Made by a program: the position numbers and the translations under genes. 64,000 nt of DNA from Fibrobacter sp. UWH4 (lineage in GTDB: Bacteria > Fibrobacterota > Fibrobacteria > Fibrobacterales > Fibrobacteraceae). The stretch lies in NCBI RefSeq assembly GCF_900142475.1, contig NZ_FRAY01000003.1:434001-498000 (forward strand). Direction: 5' to 3'. This document shows, piece after piece, positions 1 through 8,290 of the stretch (position 1 is the stretch's first letter; every line of letters starts with the position of its first letter). The notes below the pieces were generated by a model, which was not told the origin of the DNA, did no database searches, and saw only the letters and a program-made list of their open reading frames with translations.

Positions 1-70
1 CAAAAAATTTGGATTGGGGAATTCCCTTTGTTTCGAAAAAATTTACTTTTCCATGTTAGATGGAGAACGT

Positions 71-1459
71 ATGACCGCATACAAAAGACCTATTCAACAA
101 AGCATCATTCTGGGGAGCGCACTGTTCATCACGTTCATGTGCTTCTTTCTTTTGTTGCAATCCTACCAGTCCTTTTCGAAATCTTTGTTCCAGCAATACG
201 ACGACCGTCTGGACAATATCTTGAACTATGTACACAGCCAGATTGATGCCGACGACCTTTATAATTGCGTCCAGACCAGGGAAACTTCCGAGAAATACAA
301 GCAGCTTCAGCAGACGCTGAACGGAATGGTTGATGAATTAGAGCTATTTTACCTCTACATCGTTTTCACCAGAGATACGTTGATGGTAAACGTAATCTCT
401 GCCACGAGCCAAGCCGAGCGCGACCGTGGCGAAACGGACATGCCGCTTTTGGATTATTCGGAAGCATACCCCTACGAAGAAATCCAGAAATACAACAAAG
501 TCATGGAACAGTCCGACATTATGTTTTTCGAGGAAGATTCTGAATGGGGAGCCGCCTATACAGGCTGCAAGCCGCTAGCGAATTCCAGCGGAAAAAATTA
601 CGCCCTCATTTGCGCCGACATTTCTATTGCATCCCTGCATAATACAGTCAATTCCTACGTATTTTACAATGTGATGCTTACAATCATTCTGGGATTGCTA
701 TTCGGCCTTATCTTGATTGTCTGGCTCCGCCACAATATCACGGGACCGATTCTCGCCCTAGAAAAAAGTGCCCGTAGATTCGCAGAAAAAAGCCGTAACC
801 ACAAGGATCCCACAGAACTAGTCTTCGATACGCCGAACATTCATACGGGAAACGAAGTTGAATCGTTGGCCAGAGCCATTTCTCAGATGTCAGATGATAT
901 GCGGAAATATATACTGAGCATGATGTCTGCAGAAGAAAAAATCAAGTCTGCCCAAGAGACGGCTGCGGACATGACGCTCTTGGCCTACAAGGACGCCTTG
1001 ACCCATGTTGGAAGCAAGATTGCCTATGACAGGGCCATCAGGGCGCTAGAAAAAGAAATTTCAGAAAACAAGATTCCCTTTGCCATTGCGATGATCGACC
1101 TCAACAACTTGAAGAATATCAACGACGGCTATGGGCACTCGAACGGGAACAGCTATATCTATGGCGCATGCCAAATCATTTGCTCAATCTTTAGGCACTC
1201 CCCCGTGTTCCGAATCGGAGGCGACGAGTTCGTAGTCATCCTCAAGAACACGGACTATGACAACCGTACTGAACTCATCAACCAGACAAAACAGAAGTTC
1301 TCCGAAACCGAGAGCGACAACTCGAGGGAACCCTGGGAAAGGTTCTCTGCCGCCGTGGGTATCGCTGAATACCGTAGCGGAGATTCCGTAGACATGGTTT
1401 TCAAGAATGCCGACAAGGACATGTACGAAAACAAGATGACGATGAAAAAAAAGAATTAA
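71..1459 (+). CDS. Membrane-anchored diguanylate cyclase (HAMP-GGDEF)
   Basis: Makes the second messenger cyclic di-GMP from GTP at the inner membrane. A first membrane helix (about residues 10-30) and a second (about 195-218) bracket a roughly 165-residue periplasmic sensor region of no family I recognise. A HAMP-like linker and a C-terminal GGDEF domain follow, with an intact GGDEF active-site motif (R-I-G-G-D-E-F). The inhibitory I-site just upstream reads R-H-S-P, not RxxD, so product inhibition is probably lost. The ATG at 71 is chosen because a GGAGA stretch sits just before it; longer in-frame starts at 14 and 53 lack this. No obvious operon partner. The input signal is unknown. Confidence 0.9.
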   Translation: MTAYKRPIQQSIILGSALFITFMCFFLLLQSYQSFSKSLFQQYDDRLDNILNYVHSQIDADDLYNCVQTRETSEKYKQLQQTLNGMVDELELFYLYIVFTRDTLMVNVISATSQAERDRGETDMPLLDYSEAYPYEEIQKYNKVMEQSDIMFFEEDSEWGAAYTGCKPLANSSGKNYALICADISIASLHNTVNSYVFYNVMLTIILGLLFGLILIVWLRHNITGPILALEKSARRFAEKSRNHKDPTELVFDTPNIHTGNEVESLARAISQMSDDMRKYILSMMSAEEKIKSAQETAADMTLLAYKDALTHVGSKIAYDRAIRALEKEISENKIPFAIAMIDLNNLKNINDGYGHSNGNSYIYGACQIICSIFRHSPVFRIGGDEFVVILKNTDYDNRTELINQTKQKFSETESDNSREPWERFSAAVGIAEYRSGDSVDMVFKNADKDMYENKMTMKKKN

Positions 1460-1500
1460 CCGTTTTTACCGACGTTCCAAAATTCTATCTTTAGGCGGCC

Positions 1501-2304
1501 ATGCTTGCCGCACTGAACCTACATTTTTCGCTTTACGACTGGCTCCTGATTTTCATGGTGACCGCTTTGGGCACCTTGAGCGCCTACCTGAAAGACCCGC
1601 AACTGAAGGCCGTCACGGCGACGATTCCGATTCCCTGCGGTTTCGCCTACATTGCAGTCGGTCTTCCGATGGGGGCCGCTAACGCTATTTCGGGATTCAT
1701 GTGCTTTTTGTACGTGCATATCGTGCGCATTTTGCATTACAAAGTCAAAGTCCCTATCGTGCCGAGCATTATCGCAGGGCTCGCGTTTTTTGTGGCGCTC
1801 GGCACCTTCCTGATGCCGCGCATTCCCGATACCGAAGCGTGGTTCATCGGAGCGTGCGCCTTTGACTTTATCGTAGGGGTCACCATGTTCCAGACGCAGA
1901 GCTATAAATCTGGCGTGCGCTACAAGACTCCCCTGCCGATCTACATCAAGGCTCCGGCTATTGCAGGCGTCGTAAGCGGACTCATGCTGATCAAGCAACT
2001 TATGGGTGGCTTTTGCACCAGTTTCCCGATGATGAACTCCATCGTGAGCTACGAAAGCCGCTATTCTCTCGGTGACCAGTGCAGGCAACTGCCGCTGTTC
2101 TTGATTGCGGGCCCTTTCATGTTCATCGAGATGCGTTACCTGGAAATCGGTCTCGGTCTCAACCACTGGATTGTGCTCCTGTGCGGCTACGTGCTTTTTG
2201 CGGCTATCTACTGGCCCCTGAACAAGGAACTCAAGCGCCGTAACGAGCGTGCCGAGAAAAGTTACAAGAACATCCAGCATCCGGATACCGGAATCCAGGG
2301 TTAA
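1501..2304 (+). CDS. Polytopic membrane protein of unknown function
   Basis: A 267-residue protein that is mostly hydrophobic, with about six or seven membrane-spanning stretches (for example residues 10-30, 40-70, 85-105, 115-130, 155-170, 195-215 and 225-240) and a short Lys/Arg-rich cytoplasmic tail. It is not recognised as a member of a named transporter family. It starts 42 bases after the diguanylate cyclase in the same direction and has AGGCGG just before the ATG, so the two may be co-transcribed. A hairpin with a T-run follows at 2354-2395. The reading frame is long and uninterrupted, and its composition matches the neighbours. Confidence 0.75.
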   Translation: MLAALNLHFSLYDWLLIFMVTALGTLSAYLKDPQLKAVTATIPIPCGFAYIAVGLPMGAANAISGFMCFLYVHIVRILHYKVKVPIVPSIIAGLAFFVALGTFLMPRIPDTEAWFIGACAFDFIVGVTMFQTQSYKSGVRYKTPLPIYIKAPAIAGVVSGLMLIKQLMGGFCTSFPMMNSIVSYESRYSLGDQCRQLPLFLIAGPFMFIEMRYLEIGLGLNHWIVLLCGYVLFAAIYWPLNKELKRRNERAEKSYKNIQHPDTGIQG

Positions 2305-2353
2305 AAAGCGTAATTTCTTTACAATCGTTGAGAATCCATAAACATAATTATAT

Positions 2354-2395
2354 GTTAAAGGCCCTTTTTTTGTCCGATGAGGGCTTTTTTTAGGT
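2354..2395 (+). terminator. Intrinsic terminator after the membrane protein gene
   Basis: AAAG-GCCCT pairs with AGGGC-TTT and is followed by a seven-T run, just downstream of the stop at 2304. The first arm also runs into T-rich sequence, so it may work in both directions. Confidence 0.6.
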
Positions 2396-2417
2396 ATTTT
2401 CTAAAAGAAATGTACCC

Positions 2418-2567
2418 CTGGATCCCCGCATACGCGGGGATGACGATCGTTGTAGATGCACTCCGCGAGGAAGTGTGCGCGGATCCCCGCATACGCGGGG
2501 ATGACGAAATTCGTGTGCTTGCGTGGGCGGCGTACCAACCTGGATCCCCGCATACGCGGGGATGACA
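2418..2567. CRISPR. CRISPR-like mini-array: three 28-bp repeats, two 33-bp spacers, no cas genes
   Basis: Three copies start at 2418, 2479 and 2540, an exact 61-bp period. A 25-base core (from GGATCCCC to GGATGAC) is identical in all three. Each has an 8-bp stem ATCCCCGC / GCGGGGAT closing a 4-base loop, which is close to the CCCCGC-N4-GCGGGG hairpin of type I-E repeats. The spacers (2446-2478 and 2507-2539) are 33 bases each and unlike one another. Against a true array: only three repeats, no cas genes or clear leader in the window, and the repeat resembles dispersed intergenic palindromes common in bacteria, which give the spurious peptide V-I-P-A-Y-A-G. The third copy ends 19 bases before the GH74 start codon. 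Confidence 0.4.
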
Positions 2568-2585
2568 GGAAGAAATGGAGATGGC

Positions 2586-5141
2586 ATGTTTGGAAACATC
2601 AGGAACTTGACAATCGTTTCGGCTATGGCGCTCGGAATGTTCGCCACGGCCGTAAACGCCGAAAAATACGAATGGGGAAACGTCCGCTTTGACGGAGGCG
2701 GATTCGTTTCGGCCGTAATTTTCCACCCGAAGGCCGAAAACCTGCTTTACGCCCGCACCGACGTGGGCGGCATCTACCGCTTTGAATTTGACAAGAAGAC
2801 CTGGGTCCCGTTAATGGACTGGATTTCCGAGAACGATGTGGGCCTTTACGGAACAGAAGCCTTTGCACTCGACCCGAACGACCCGAAGCGCATTTACGTG
2901 CTGGCCGGCACGGGTTACTTTAGCAAAGGGCGCACCGCCGTGCTCCGCAGCGAAGATTTCGGCAACACTTGGGACACTAGCTACGTGGAAATGCTCGCCC
3001 ACGGCAACGGCATGGGCCGCCAGACCGGCGAAAAACTGGCCGTAGACCCGAACATGGGCAACATCGTTCTTTGCGGTAGCCGCACCAAGGGCGTGTACAA
3101 GAGCACCGACTACGGTAAAACTTGGACCAGCCTTTACAAGGTCGCCCTTTCCTCCGCAACCGAAAGCAGCCTGAACGGCGTGAATGGCGTGAGTTTCGTC
3201 CTTTTCGACCCGGCTCAGGGCAAGCTCGCCGACGGCAGCACCGCGACAATCTACATCGGCACTTCTGAAACCAAGGATAACCTGCAGGTGAGCCACGACG
3301 GCGGTGCCACTTGGGAAGTCGTCAAGGGAGTTCCCACAGGCCTGATGCCGCACCGCGCCAAAATCGTGGACGGCGACATGTATGTAACCTTTGCCGACGG
3401 CCCGGGCCCGTACAACATCGCCAAGGGCGGTGTCTACAAGTACAACATCAAGGCAGGCACTTGGACCGACATTACCCCGTTTGATGATAACGAAAAAGAA
3501 GGCGGAACCATCGTTCACGAAAAGAATGAATGTTCCTACGGTGGCATCTCTATCGACCCCAAGGACAAGAACCACATCATCGTTTCTACTCTCGGCCAGT
3601 ACACCGGACGCCACGTGACCAAAGACGAAAAGGAAAACTACGGCGACCGCATCTACACCACGACTGACGGCGGCAAGAACTGGATTCACGGTCAACATTA
3701 CAACGACATTCCAAACATCGACGCCAATGGTACCGCCTGGATTCCTGGTAACGCCATCCACTGGGCCGGTTCTCTGGAAATCAACCCCTTCAACAACAAG
3801 GAAGCCTGGGTCACCAGCGGCAACGGCATCTTTATGACCGAAGACATTACCGCCAAGGTTCCCGTGTGGAAGTTCATGTCCAAAGGTATCGAAGAAACGG
3901 TTCCGCTCGACATCGTGAGCATTCCAAACGGCCCGCTCGTCACCGCAATTGGCGACTACGATGGCGCTGCCTACGCGAACATCAATGAAAGCACCCCGCG
4001 CCACACCCCGACAATCGGCACCACGCAGAGCATGGGTTACGCCCCGCTCAGCGGATCATTGCTGCGTACCGGAACAATCACCAAGTACTACACCTACGAA
4101 TCCAAGAACTTCTTCGTGATGTACCGCTCTGACGACATGGGCGCCACTTGGGATTCCCTGAAAACCGAACTCAAGGGGGAAAAGGGACTTGTCGTGCTTT
4201 CTGCTGACGGCAAGGTGATTCTCCACCGCCCCGACCAGAGTGCAACCGTCTACCGTTCCGACGACAACGGTGCCAGCTGGACCGCTGTCGAAACCGGCAC
4301 GCAGACGCAGTACGCCCGCATTGTGGCCGACCCGGCTGACCCGAAAACATTCTACGTCATGAATGCCATGGGCACCCTCTACAAGTCTACCGACGCCGGC
4401 AAGAACTTTGTCGCCCAGGACGCCCGCCTGCAAAACGAAGGTGCTGGAGAATACTATAATGGCGCAGGTCTCATCCGCACCGTCCCGAAGAAAGAAGGCC
4501 ACCTGTGGGTTCCGATGGACCAGGCACAAGTCTGGCTCCCCAAGGGCTTTAGCGAAAACGGACTTGCCTACACCGAAGACGGCGGCAAGAGCTGGAACCA
4601 CTGCGAAGGCGCATCTACAGCGATTTCCGTGGGTATCGGCAAGGCAAAAGAAGGCTCCGATTACGAAACCATCTTTATCTGGGGTGCCGCAAAATCGGGC
4701 GACCCGATCGGCATCTACCGCAGCACCGACAAGTGCAAGACCTTCGAACGCATTAACGACGACATGCACCAGTTCGGCGGCCCGGGTAACGGACAGTTCG
4801 TACAGGGCGACATGAACAACTTCGGCGTCGTGTACATGAGCACGGTCGGCCGCGGCACCATCGTGGGAGCACCCGAAGGCACCAAGTTCGTCACAAAGAT
4901 TTCCCGCATCAATGTTTCGAGCAGCACCTTCATGCAACTTGAAAAGCGTACGCTCCATGTGAACGCCCCGGCAAACAGTACCGTCGAACTCTACGCCGCA
5001 AACGGCAAGCTCGCCTTCAGTACCGAAATCGGCAGCAACGCTGCTATCAGCCTGAACAAGCTCCCCGTAGGCAAGTACATGGCCCGCCTGAAGGATGCTA
5101 GCGGCAAAACGCTCCAGCACAGGGTTCTCGTTATCAAGTAA
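2586..5141 (+). CDS. GH74 xyloglucanase, secreted, with C-terminal tail domain
   Basis: Hydrolyses xyloglucan, a plant cell-wall hemicellulose, outside the cell. A signal peptide ending V-N-A precedes the GH74 double beta-propeller (about residues 25-780). The signature L-Y-A-R-T-D-V-G-G holds one expected catalytic Asp. The propeller signs V-A-L/F-A-L-D-P-x-D-P and repeated S-T-D-x-G-x-T-W Asp-box-like motifs recur throughout. The last ~65 residues are a small beta-rich tail ending K-Y-M-A-R-L-K...V-L-V-I-K, the type Fibrobacter secreted enzymes carry, probably for export or surface sorting. The start at 2586 is chosen because upstream codons from 2523 are translated CRISPR-like repeat; GGAG lies at 2577-2580. 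Transcribed alone, with a strong terminator behind it. No carbohydrate-binding module is visible. Confidence 0.92.
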   Translation: MFGNIRNLTIVSAMALGMFATAVNAEKYEWGNVRFDGGGFVSAVIFHPKAENLLYARTDVGGIYRFEFDKKTWVPLMDWISENDVGLYGTEAFALDPNDPKRIYVLAGTGYFSKGRTAVLRSEDFGNTWDTSYVEMLAHGNGMGRQTGEKLAVDPNMGNIVLCGSRTKGVYKSTDYGKTWTSLYKVALSSATESSLNGVNGVSFVLFDPAQGKLADGSTATIYIGTSETKDNLQVSHDGGATWEVVKGVPTGLMPHRAKIVDGDMYVTFADGPGPYNIAKGGVYKYNIKAGTWTDITPFDDNEKEGGTIVHEKNECSYGGISIDPKDKNHIIVSTLGQYTGRHVTKDEKENYGDRIYTTTDGGKNWIHGQHYNDIPNIDANGTAWIPGNAIHWAGSLEINPFNNKEAWVTSGNGIFMTEDITAKVPVWKFMSKGIEETVPLDIVSIPNGPLVTAIGDYDGAAYANINESTPRHTPTIGTTQSMGYAPLSGSLLRTGTITKYYTYESKNFFVMYRSDDMGATWDSLKTELKGEKGLVVLSADGKVILHRPDQSATVYRSDDNGASWTAVETGTQTQYARIVADPADPKTFYVMNAMGTLYKSTDAGKNFVAQDARLQNEGAGEYYNGAGLIRTVPKKEGHLWVPMDQAQVWLPKGFSENGLAYTEDGGKSWNHCEGASTAISVGIGKAKEGSDYETIFIWGAAKSGDPIGIYRSTDKCKTFERINDDMHQFGGPGNGQFVQGDMNNFGVVYMSTVGRGTIVGAPEGTKFVTKISRINVSSSTFMQLEKRTLHVNAPANSTVELYAANGKLAFSTEIGSNAAISLNKLPVGKYMARLKDASGKTLQHRVLVIK

Positions 5142-5200
5142 GAAATAGCGGTCGACTTACGCCTAAACGAGGCTGACCGTCCCAAGTTCCAAATACACAC

Positions 5201-5237
5201 AAAAATCCCCGACAGTCTTTTACTGCCGGGGATTTTA
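5201..5237. terminator. Bidirectional terminator between GH74 and the lipoprotein gene
   Basis: AAAATCCCCG-ACAGT pairs with ACTGC-CGGGGATTTT around a short T-rich loop, with A-run and T-run on the two sides. It serves both convergent genes. Confidence 0.85.
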
Positions 5238-5273
5238 TCAGAGCAAAGTTCTTAAGCCCTTAACGGGAGGCAA

Positions 5274-5864
5274 CTACTTGCAGGTATAAACTTCGCCCGT
5301 CGAGTTAAAGAAGGCCACGTCATCGGTTGCCTGGGATTTTCCACCCATCATCAACAACTGCGGGATAACCATCTTGACGACGGCACCTTCGGAGCTGAAT
5401 TCCGGCACGACCGTGATGGAACTCGAGGAATGCTTAGACTGCTTCACAAAGATGTTTTCCAATACGCACATCTGGATGTTATCAAAGTTCTGGGTAACAT
5501 TCTTGACCTTCAAGGCTCCCCCTTCGATACTCCAGGATCCCTTGATTGCAAGACAATCGGCGTCCGCCATCAAGTCTGCAGGGGCATTGGTGGGGTACGA
5601 AAATTCCAAGGTACCGTCAGCCTTAAATACCAACTTGCCAGGAGCAGACGCATAATCAAACGCGGGCCAGACCGCATGCGGCATAGCCTGCATGTTGACC
5701 AAACCTTCCATGTTCCAGGTTCCGATCAAGCATTCATCCGTAAGTCCATTAGCACACTTTTGCACTCTGCTCTTGGAAGGAGATGAACTGGAATCACCAC
5801 ATCCGACCAGCAATGCTGTTGCACAAACTCCGGCGGCAACTACGGCAAAAAAACTTTTTTTCAT
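5274..5864 (-). CDS. Small lipoprotein, lipocalin-like pattern, unknown function
   Basis: A 196-residue lipoprotein. The signal peptide ends in lipobox L-V-G-C (Cys about residue 22), followed by a short G-D-S-S-S-S-P-S linker. The body has an I-G-T-W...L-V-F-K-A-D-G-T-L-E-F...G-S-W-S-I-E-G pattern seen in small lipocalin-like beta-barrel lipoproteins; the lipoprotein at 11495 has a comparable C-terminal stretch. Two to four Cys residues may form disulfides. It stands alone between convergent GH74 and a divergent esterase gene. The role is unknown; outer-membrane or periplasmic location is inferred from the lipobox. Confidence 0.75.
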   Translation of the reverse strand: MKKSFFAVVAAGVCATALLVGCGDSSSSPSKSRVQKCANGLTDECLIGTWNMEGLVNMQAMPHAVWPAFDYASAPGKLVFKADGTLEFSYPTNAPADLMADADCLAIKGSWSIEGGALKVKNVTQNFDNIQMCVLENIFVKQSKHSSSSITVVPEFSSEGAVVKMVIPQLLMMGGKSQATDDVAFFNSTGEVYTCK

Positions 5865-6008
5865 ATTAAACCTCTAAGTTTTCATTGAATATAAGTAATT
5901 CTTGTTGTAAAAATCAACAACATAATAAAGTTTACAATTATATTTCCTCCATAGTAATGGATTATTTTTAATTTAAGGGAAATTATTCCCTCTTGTTTGG
6001 AGTATATT

Positions 6009-7232
6009 ATGAAAAAATTTCTTTTAGGAGCAGCCTTCGCAATGGCTCTTTCTCAAGTAAACGCAGCCCCGGACCCGAATTTCCACATCTATCTCGCCTT
6101 TGGCCAGTCCAACATGGAAGGTCAGGGCGATGTCGGGCAACAGGACAAGACGGTTGACGAACGTTTCCAGGTTCTCTGGGCGGCCGACAATGGCTCCTGT
6201 TCCGGGAAGACCAAGGGCAAATGGTCTACTGCCGTGCCTCCGCTTGCGCACTGTCAGGGTGCAAAACTCGGCCCCACGGACTATTTTGGTCGTACCATGG
6301 TCGAAAAGACGGACCCCCAGATCAAGGTGGGCGTCATTGTGGTCGCTGTCGCAGGGTGCAGCATCCAGTTGTTCGACAAGGACTCCTACGCAAATTATGC
6401 TAAAACACAGCAGAGCTGGATGACCCAGCGAATCAACACCTATGGCGGCAACCCTTATGGTCGCCTGATTGAGATGGCCAAGAAGGCCCAGGAAGAAGGC
6501 GTTATCAAGGGCATCATCTTCCACCAGGGCGAAACCGATGCCGGCGATGGCCAGTGGCCTTCCAAGGTCAAGAGGGTCTACGACAACATTATCAAGGATT
6601 TAGGCCTCGAAAACGACATTCCGTTCCTCGCGGGCGAAGTGCTGCGCAGCGGCGTGAGCAAGGGCGCGAACAACAACATTGCCAAGCTTCCGCAGCAGTC
6701 CAAGAACTTCTACGTGGTGTCTTCCGAAGGCTTCAACCAGGCTCTGAACGATGGTCAGAACGTACACTTCACCTCGCAGGAATACCGCGACTTCGGCAAG
6801 CGCTACGCCGAAAAGATGATCGAGGTCCTGGGTGACAAGCTCAAACCCGTTGCAGAATCCAGCAGCAGCGCGGCTGAATCCAGCAGTAGCGAAGTCGCCT
6901 CCAGCTCTAGCGAAGCAAAATCCAGCTCCAGCCATAGCCATCACGGAGTTTCTTCTTCGTCAGAGGCAGGTACGGGCATTGCGCAGGCAAACCACTTTGC
7001 GGGCGGGGCGCTTACGGTGAACAAAGCCGGCAATGTGCAGTTGAGCCTCGCCAAGGCAACGCAGCTCACCGTCAAGGTTTACTCTAGCCTCGGCAAGGAA
7101 GTGCTGGACTTGAGTGGCAACTACGCCGGAACCAACACCCTGGTGCTTGCAGACAGACTCCCGGCCGGGCGCTACGTAGTCAGTGCCCAGGGCGAGGGGT
7201 TCAAGGCCACTAAGCCTGTAATGGTAAAATAG
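6009..7232 (+). CDS. CE6-family acetyl (xylan) esterase, secreted, Ser-rich linker and tail
   Basis: Removes acetyl groups from xylan-type polysaccharide outside the cell. The signal peptide ends V-N-A. The SGNH-type catalytic domain (about residues 20-280) has the nucleophile block F-G-Q-S-N-M-E-G, the internal I-F-H-Q-G-E-T-D block, and a late H-F-T motif that supplies the catalytic His. A linker of S-S-S-S runs (about 283-330) leads to a ~75-residue C-terminal beta tail ending A-T-K-P-V-M-V-K. The start at 6009 has GGAG six bases upstream; a TTG at 5997 is less likely. The 3' end overlaps the convergent trmO gene by 23 bases. A related esterase with a CBM6 lies at 30391-31968. Confidence 0.88.
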   Translation: MKKFLLGAAFAMALSQVNAAPDPNFHIYLAFGQSNMEGQGDVGQQDKTVDERFQVLWAADNGSCSGKTKGKWSTAVPPLAHCQGAKLGPTDYFGRTMVEKTDPQIKVGVIVVAVAGCSIQLFDKDSYANYAKTQQSWMTQRINTYGGNPYGRLIEMAKKAQEEGVIKGIIFHQGETDAGDGQWPSKVKRVYDNIIKDLGLENDIPFLAGEVLRSGVSKGANNNIAKLPQQSKNFYVVSSEGFNQALNDGQNVHFTSQEYRDFGKRYAEKMIEVLGDKLKPVAESSSSAAESSSSEVASSSSEAKSSSSHSHHGVSSSSEAGTGIAQANHFAGGALTVNKAGNVQLSLAKATQLTVKVYSSLGKEVLDLSGNYAGTNTLVLADRLPAGRYVVSAQGEGFKATKPVMVK

Positions 7233-8058
7233 CGACGACCGTCAGGTGGTCGCCCTGCACTTGAAACTTGATTTCGAAGCCGGCGAACCTGATGCCGTAA
7301 ATGCGGTCGGCGGACCTCTGGTACGCGGGCCGCGGGTCTTCGGAAAGCAGCTCCACAAGAGCTGCCTTTTTTTCTGCGGGGAATTTTACGCCGGCGGCAC
7401 CAGATACTTCAGGGATACCGGCAGCATCGGGCGCAAATCTCGTGCCTTCGAGCAATTCCGGAGCCAATTTTCCGGGCGCAAATCCCGTGCCTTCAAGAAC
7501 TGCTTGCGCCTCGGCGGCAAATTCGACTTCGAGCTTTTTAAAGCGCACCGCCTCGGCAAAACCGCCTGTGGCCTCGGGCACGGAATCGGCGTACGGCAAG
7601 TAGGGCTTGATGTCTACTATAGACGTGCCGTCCATGAGGTCGGCGCCGCTGACCGTAATGGAGGGCGCGCCCTCCCCCATCAGGTTGATTTTCTCGATTT
7701 TGACGCAGCTCATGGCCAAGGGATTCGGCCTAAAGCTACTGCGCGTCGCAAACACGCCCAGCCGCGTATTGCCACCAAGACGGGGCGGGCGTACCGTCGG
7801 CTTCCAGGTATCGCGAACGTTCTCCGAAAAAATCCACAAGAGCCACAAGTGGCTAAAGCCTTCCAGCCCGCGCAACGCGTCGGCATTCCTGAATTCCGGC
7901 TCAAAGACAATCGTCGAACGCAAATTCTTCAAGAGCCCGCTCTGCCGCGGAATCCCGAACTTGTCCGGAAAATCGCTCCTGATGCGGGCAATGACCTTGA
8001 AAGTTATCTCGTCAAATTGCACAGCGAAATAATAGAAAAATGGACCTACGTTTTTCAA
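7210..8058 (-). CDS. trmO: tRNA-t6A37 methyltransferase TrmO (TsaA/YaeB family)
   Basis: Transfers a methyl group from SAM to the N6-threonylcarbamoyl-adenosine at position 37 of threonine tRNAs. Family motifs are clear: F-P-D-K-F-G-I-P-R-Q near the N-terminus, G-V-F-A-T-R-S-S-F-R-P-N-P-L, D-I-K-P-Y-L-P-Y-A-D-S, and a C-terminal D-P-R-P-A-Y-Q...Y-G-I-R block. Between the last two blocks lies an Ala/Pro-rich stretch (about residues 188-225) containing a near-duplicate L-E-G-T-x-F-A-P, longer than in typical family members. The start is uncertain: TTG at 8058, or GTG at 8022, which would begin nearer the family's usual N-terminus. The gene lies directly downstream of the orphan antitoxin-like RNA at 8109-8254, with only a terminator hairpin between. 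Confidence 0.88.
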   Translation of the reverse strand: MKNVGPFFYYFAVQFDEITFKVIARIRSDFPDKFGIPRQSGLLKNLRSTIVFEPEFRNADALRGLEGFSHLWLLWIFSENVRDTWKPTVRPPRLGGNTRLGVFATRSSFRPNPLAMSCVKIEKINLMGEGAPSITVSGADLMDGTSIVDIKPYLPYADSVPEATGGFAEAVRFKKLEVEFAAEAQAVLEGTGFAPGKLAPELLEGTRFAPDAAGIPEVSGAAGVKFPAEKKAALVELLSEDPRPAYQRSADRIYGIRFAGFEIKFQVQGDHLTVVAILPLQA

Positions 8059-8108
8059 CTATCCAAAATCAATAGCTAAAAGAACATCAGAACTAACACT
8101 GGATGATT

Positions 8109-8254
8109 TTTCCTCAAAAAAAAGCCGTTCTTTATATTTTCATATAAAAAACGGCAAAAATTGGCCTTTCTTTTTTATCTCAGGTGGCGACCTACCACCC
8201 TGTTTCATCAATTTGGCCTTTCTTTTTTTCTCAGGTGGCGACCTACCACCCTGT
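8109..8254 (-). ncRNA. Orphan type III antitoxin-like repeat RNA (no toxin gene)
   Basis: Read on the minus strand, a TATAAT promoter is followed by two near-identical 52-nt repeats, then a hairpin GCCGTT...AACGGC with eight T's. Each repeat has stem GGTGG / CCACC, then GAG and an A-rich run (GAGAAAAAAAGAAA), then GGCC. The loop GGUC can pair with the downstream GGCC (one wobble), forming an H-type pseudoknot. The same plan with different pairing bases (GAGC / GCUC) occurs at 35486-35617, there followed by a toxin gene. Here the terminator is followed by GAGGAAAAATC, a possible leftover ribosome-binding site, but no toxin frame; trmO comes next. Function as an antitoxin is inferred. Confidence 0.6.
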
Positions 8255-8259
8255 TGCTG

Positions 8260-8290
8260 ATTATAATATACAAAAGAAGATGTTATACAA
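8260..8290 (-). promoter_or_regulatory. Promoter of the orphan repeat RNA
   Basis: A perfect -10 TATAAT (complement of 8260-8265) lies about 6 bases before the first repeat. TTGTAT (8285-8290) is a weak -35 candidate at 19-base spacing. Confidence 0.55.

Noticed and set aside
2355-2726. Several overlapping frames on both strands containing V-I-P-A-Y-A-G and S-P-R-M-R-G-S peptides
   Set aside because: These are translations of the 61-bp-spaced palindromic repeats, a well-known source of false proteins.
2811-4004. Long minus-strand frame opposite GH74
   Set aside because: A shadow of a high-GC coding frame; no start signal and no protein-like domain.
7236-7262. CAGGTGGTCGCCCTG inside trmO, resembling the antitoxin repeat stem
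   Set aside because: A lone short match within coding sequence, without the A-rich linker or second copy.
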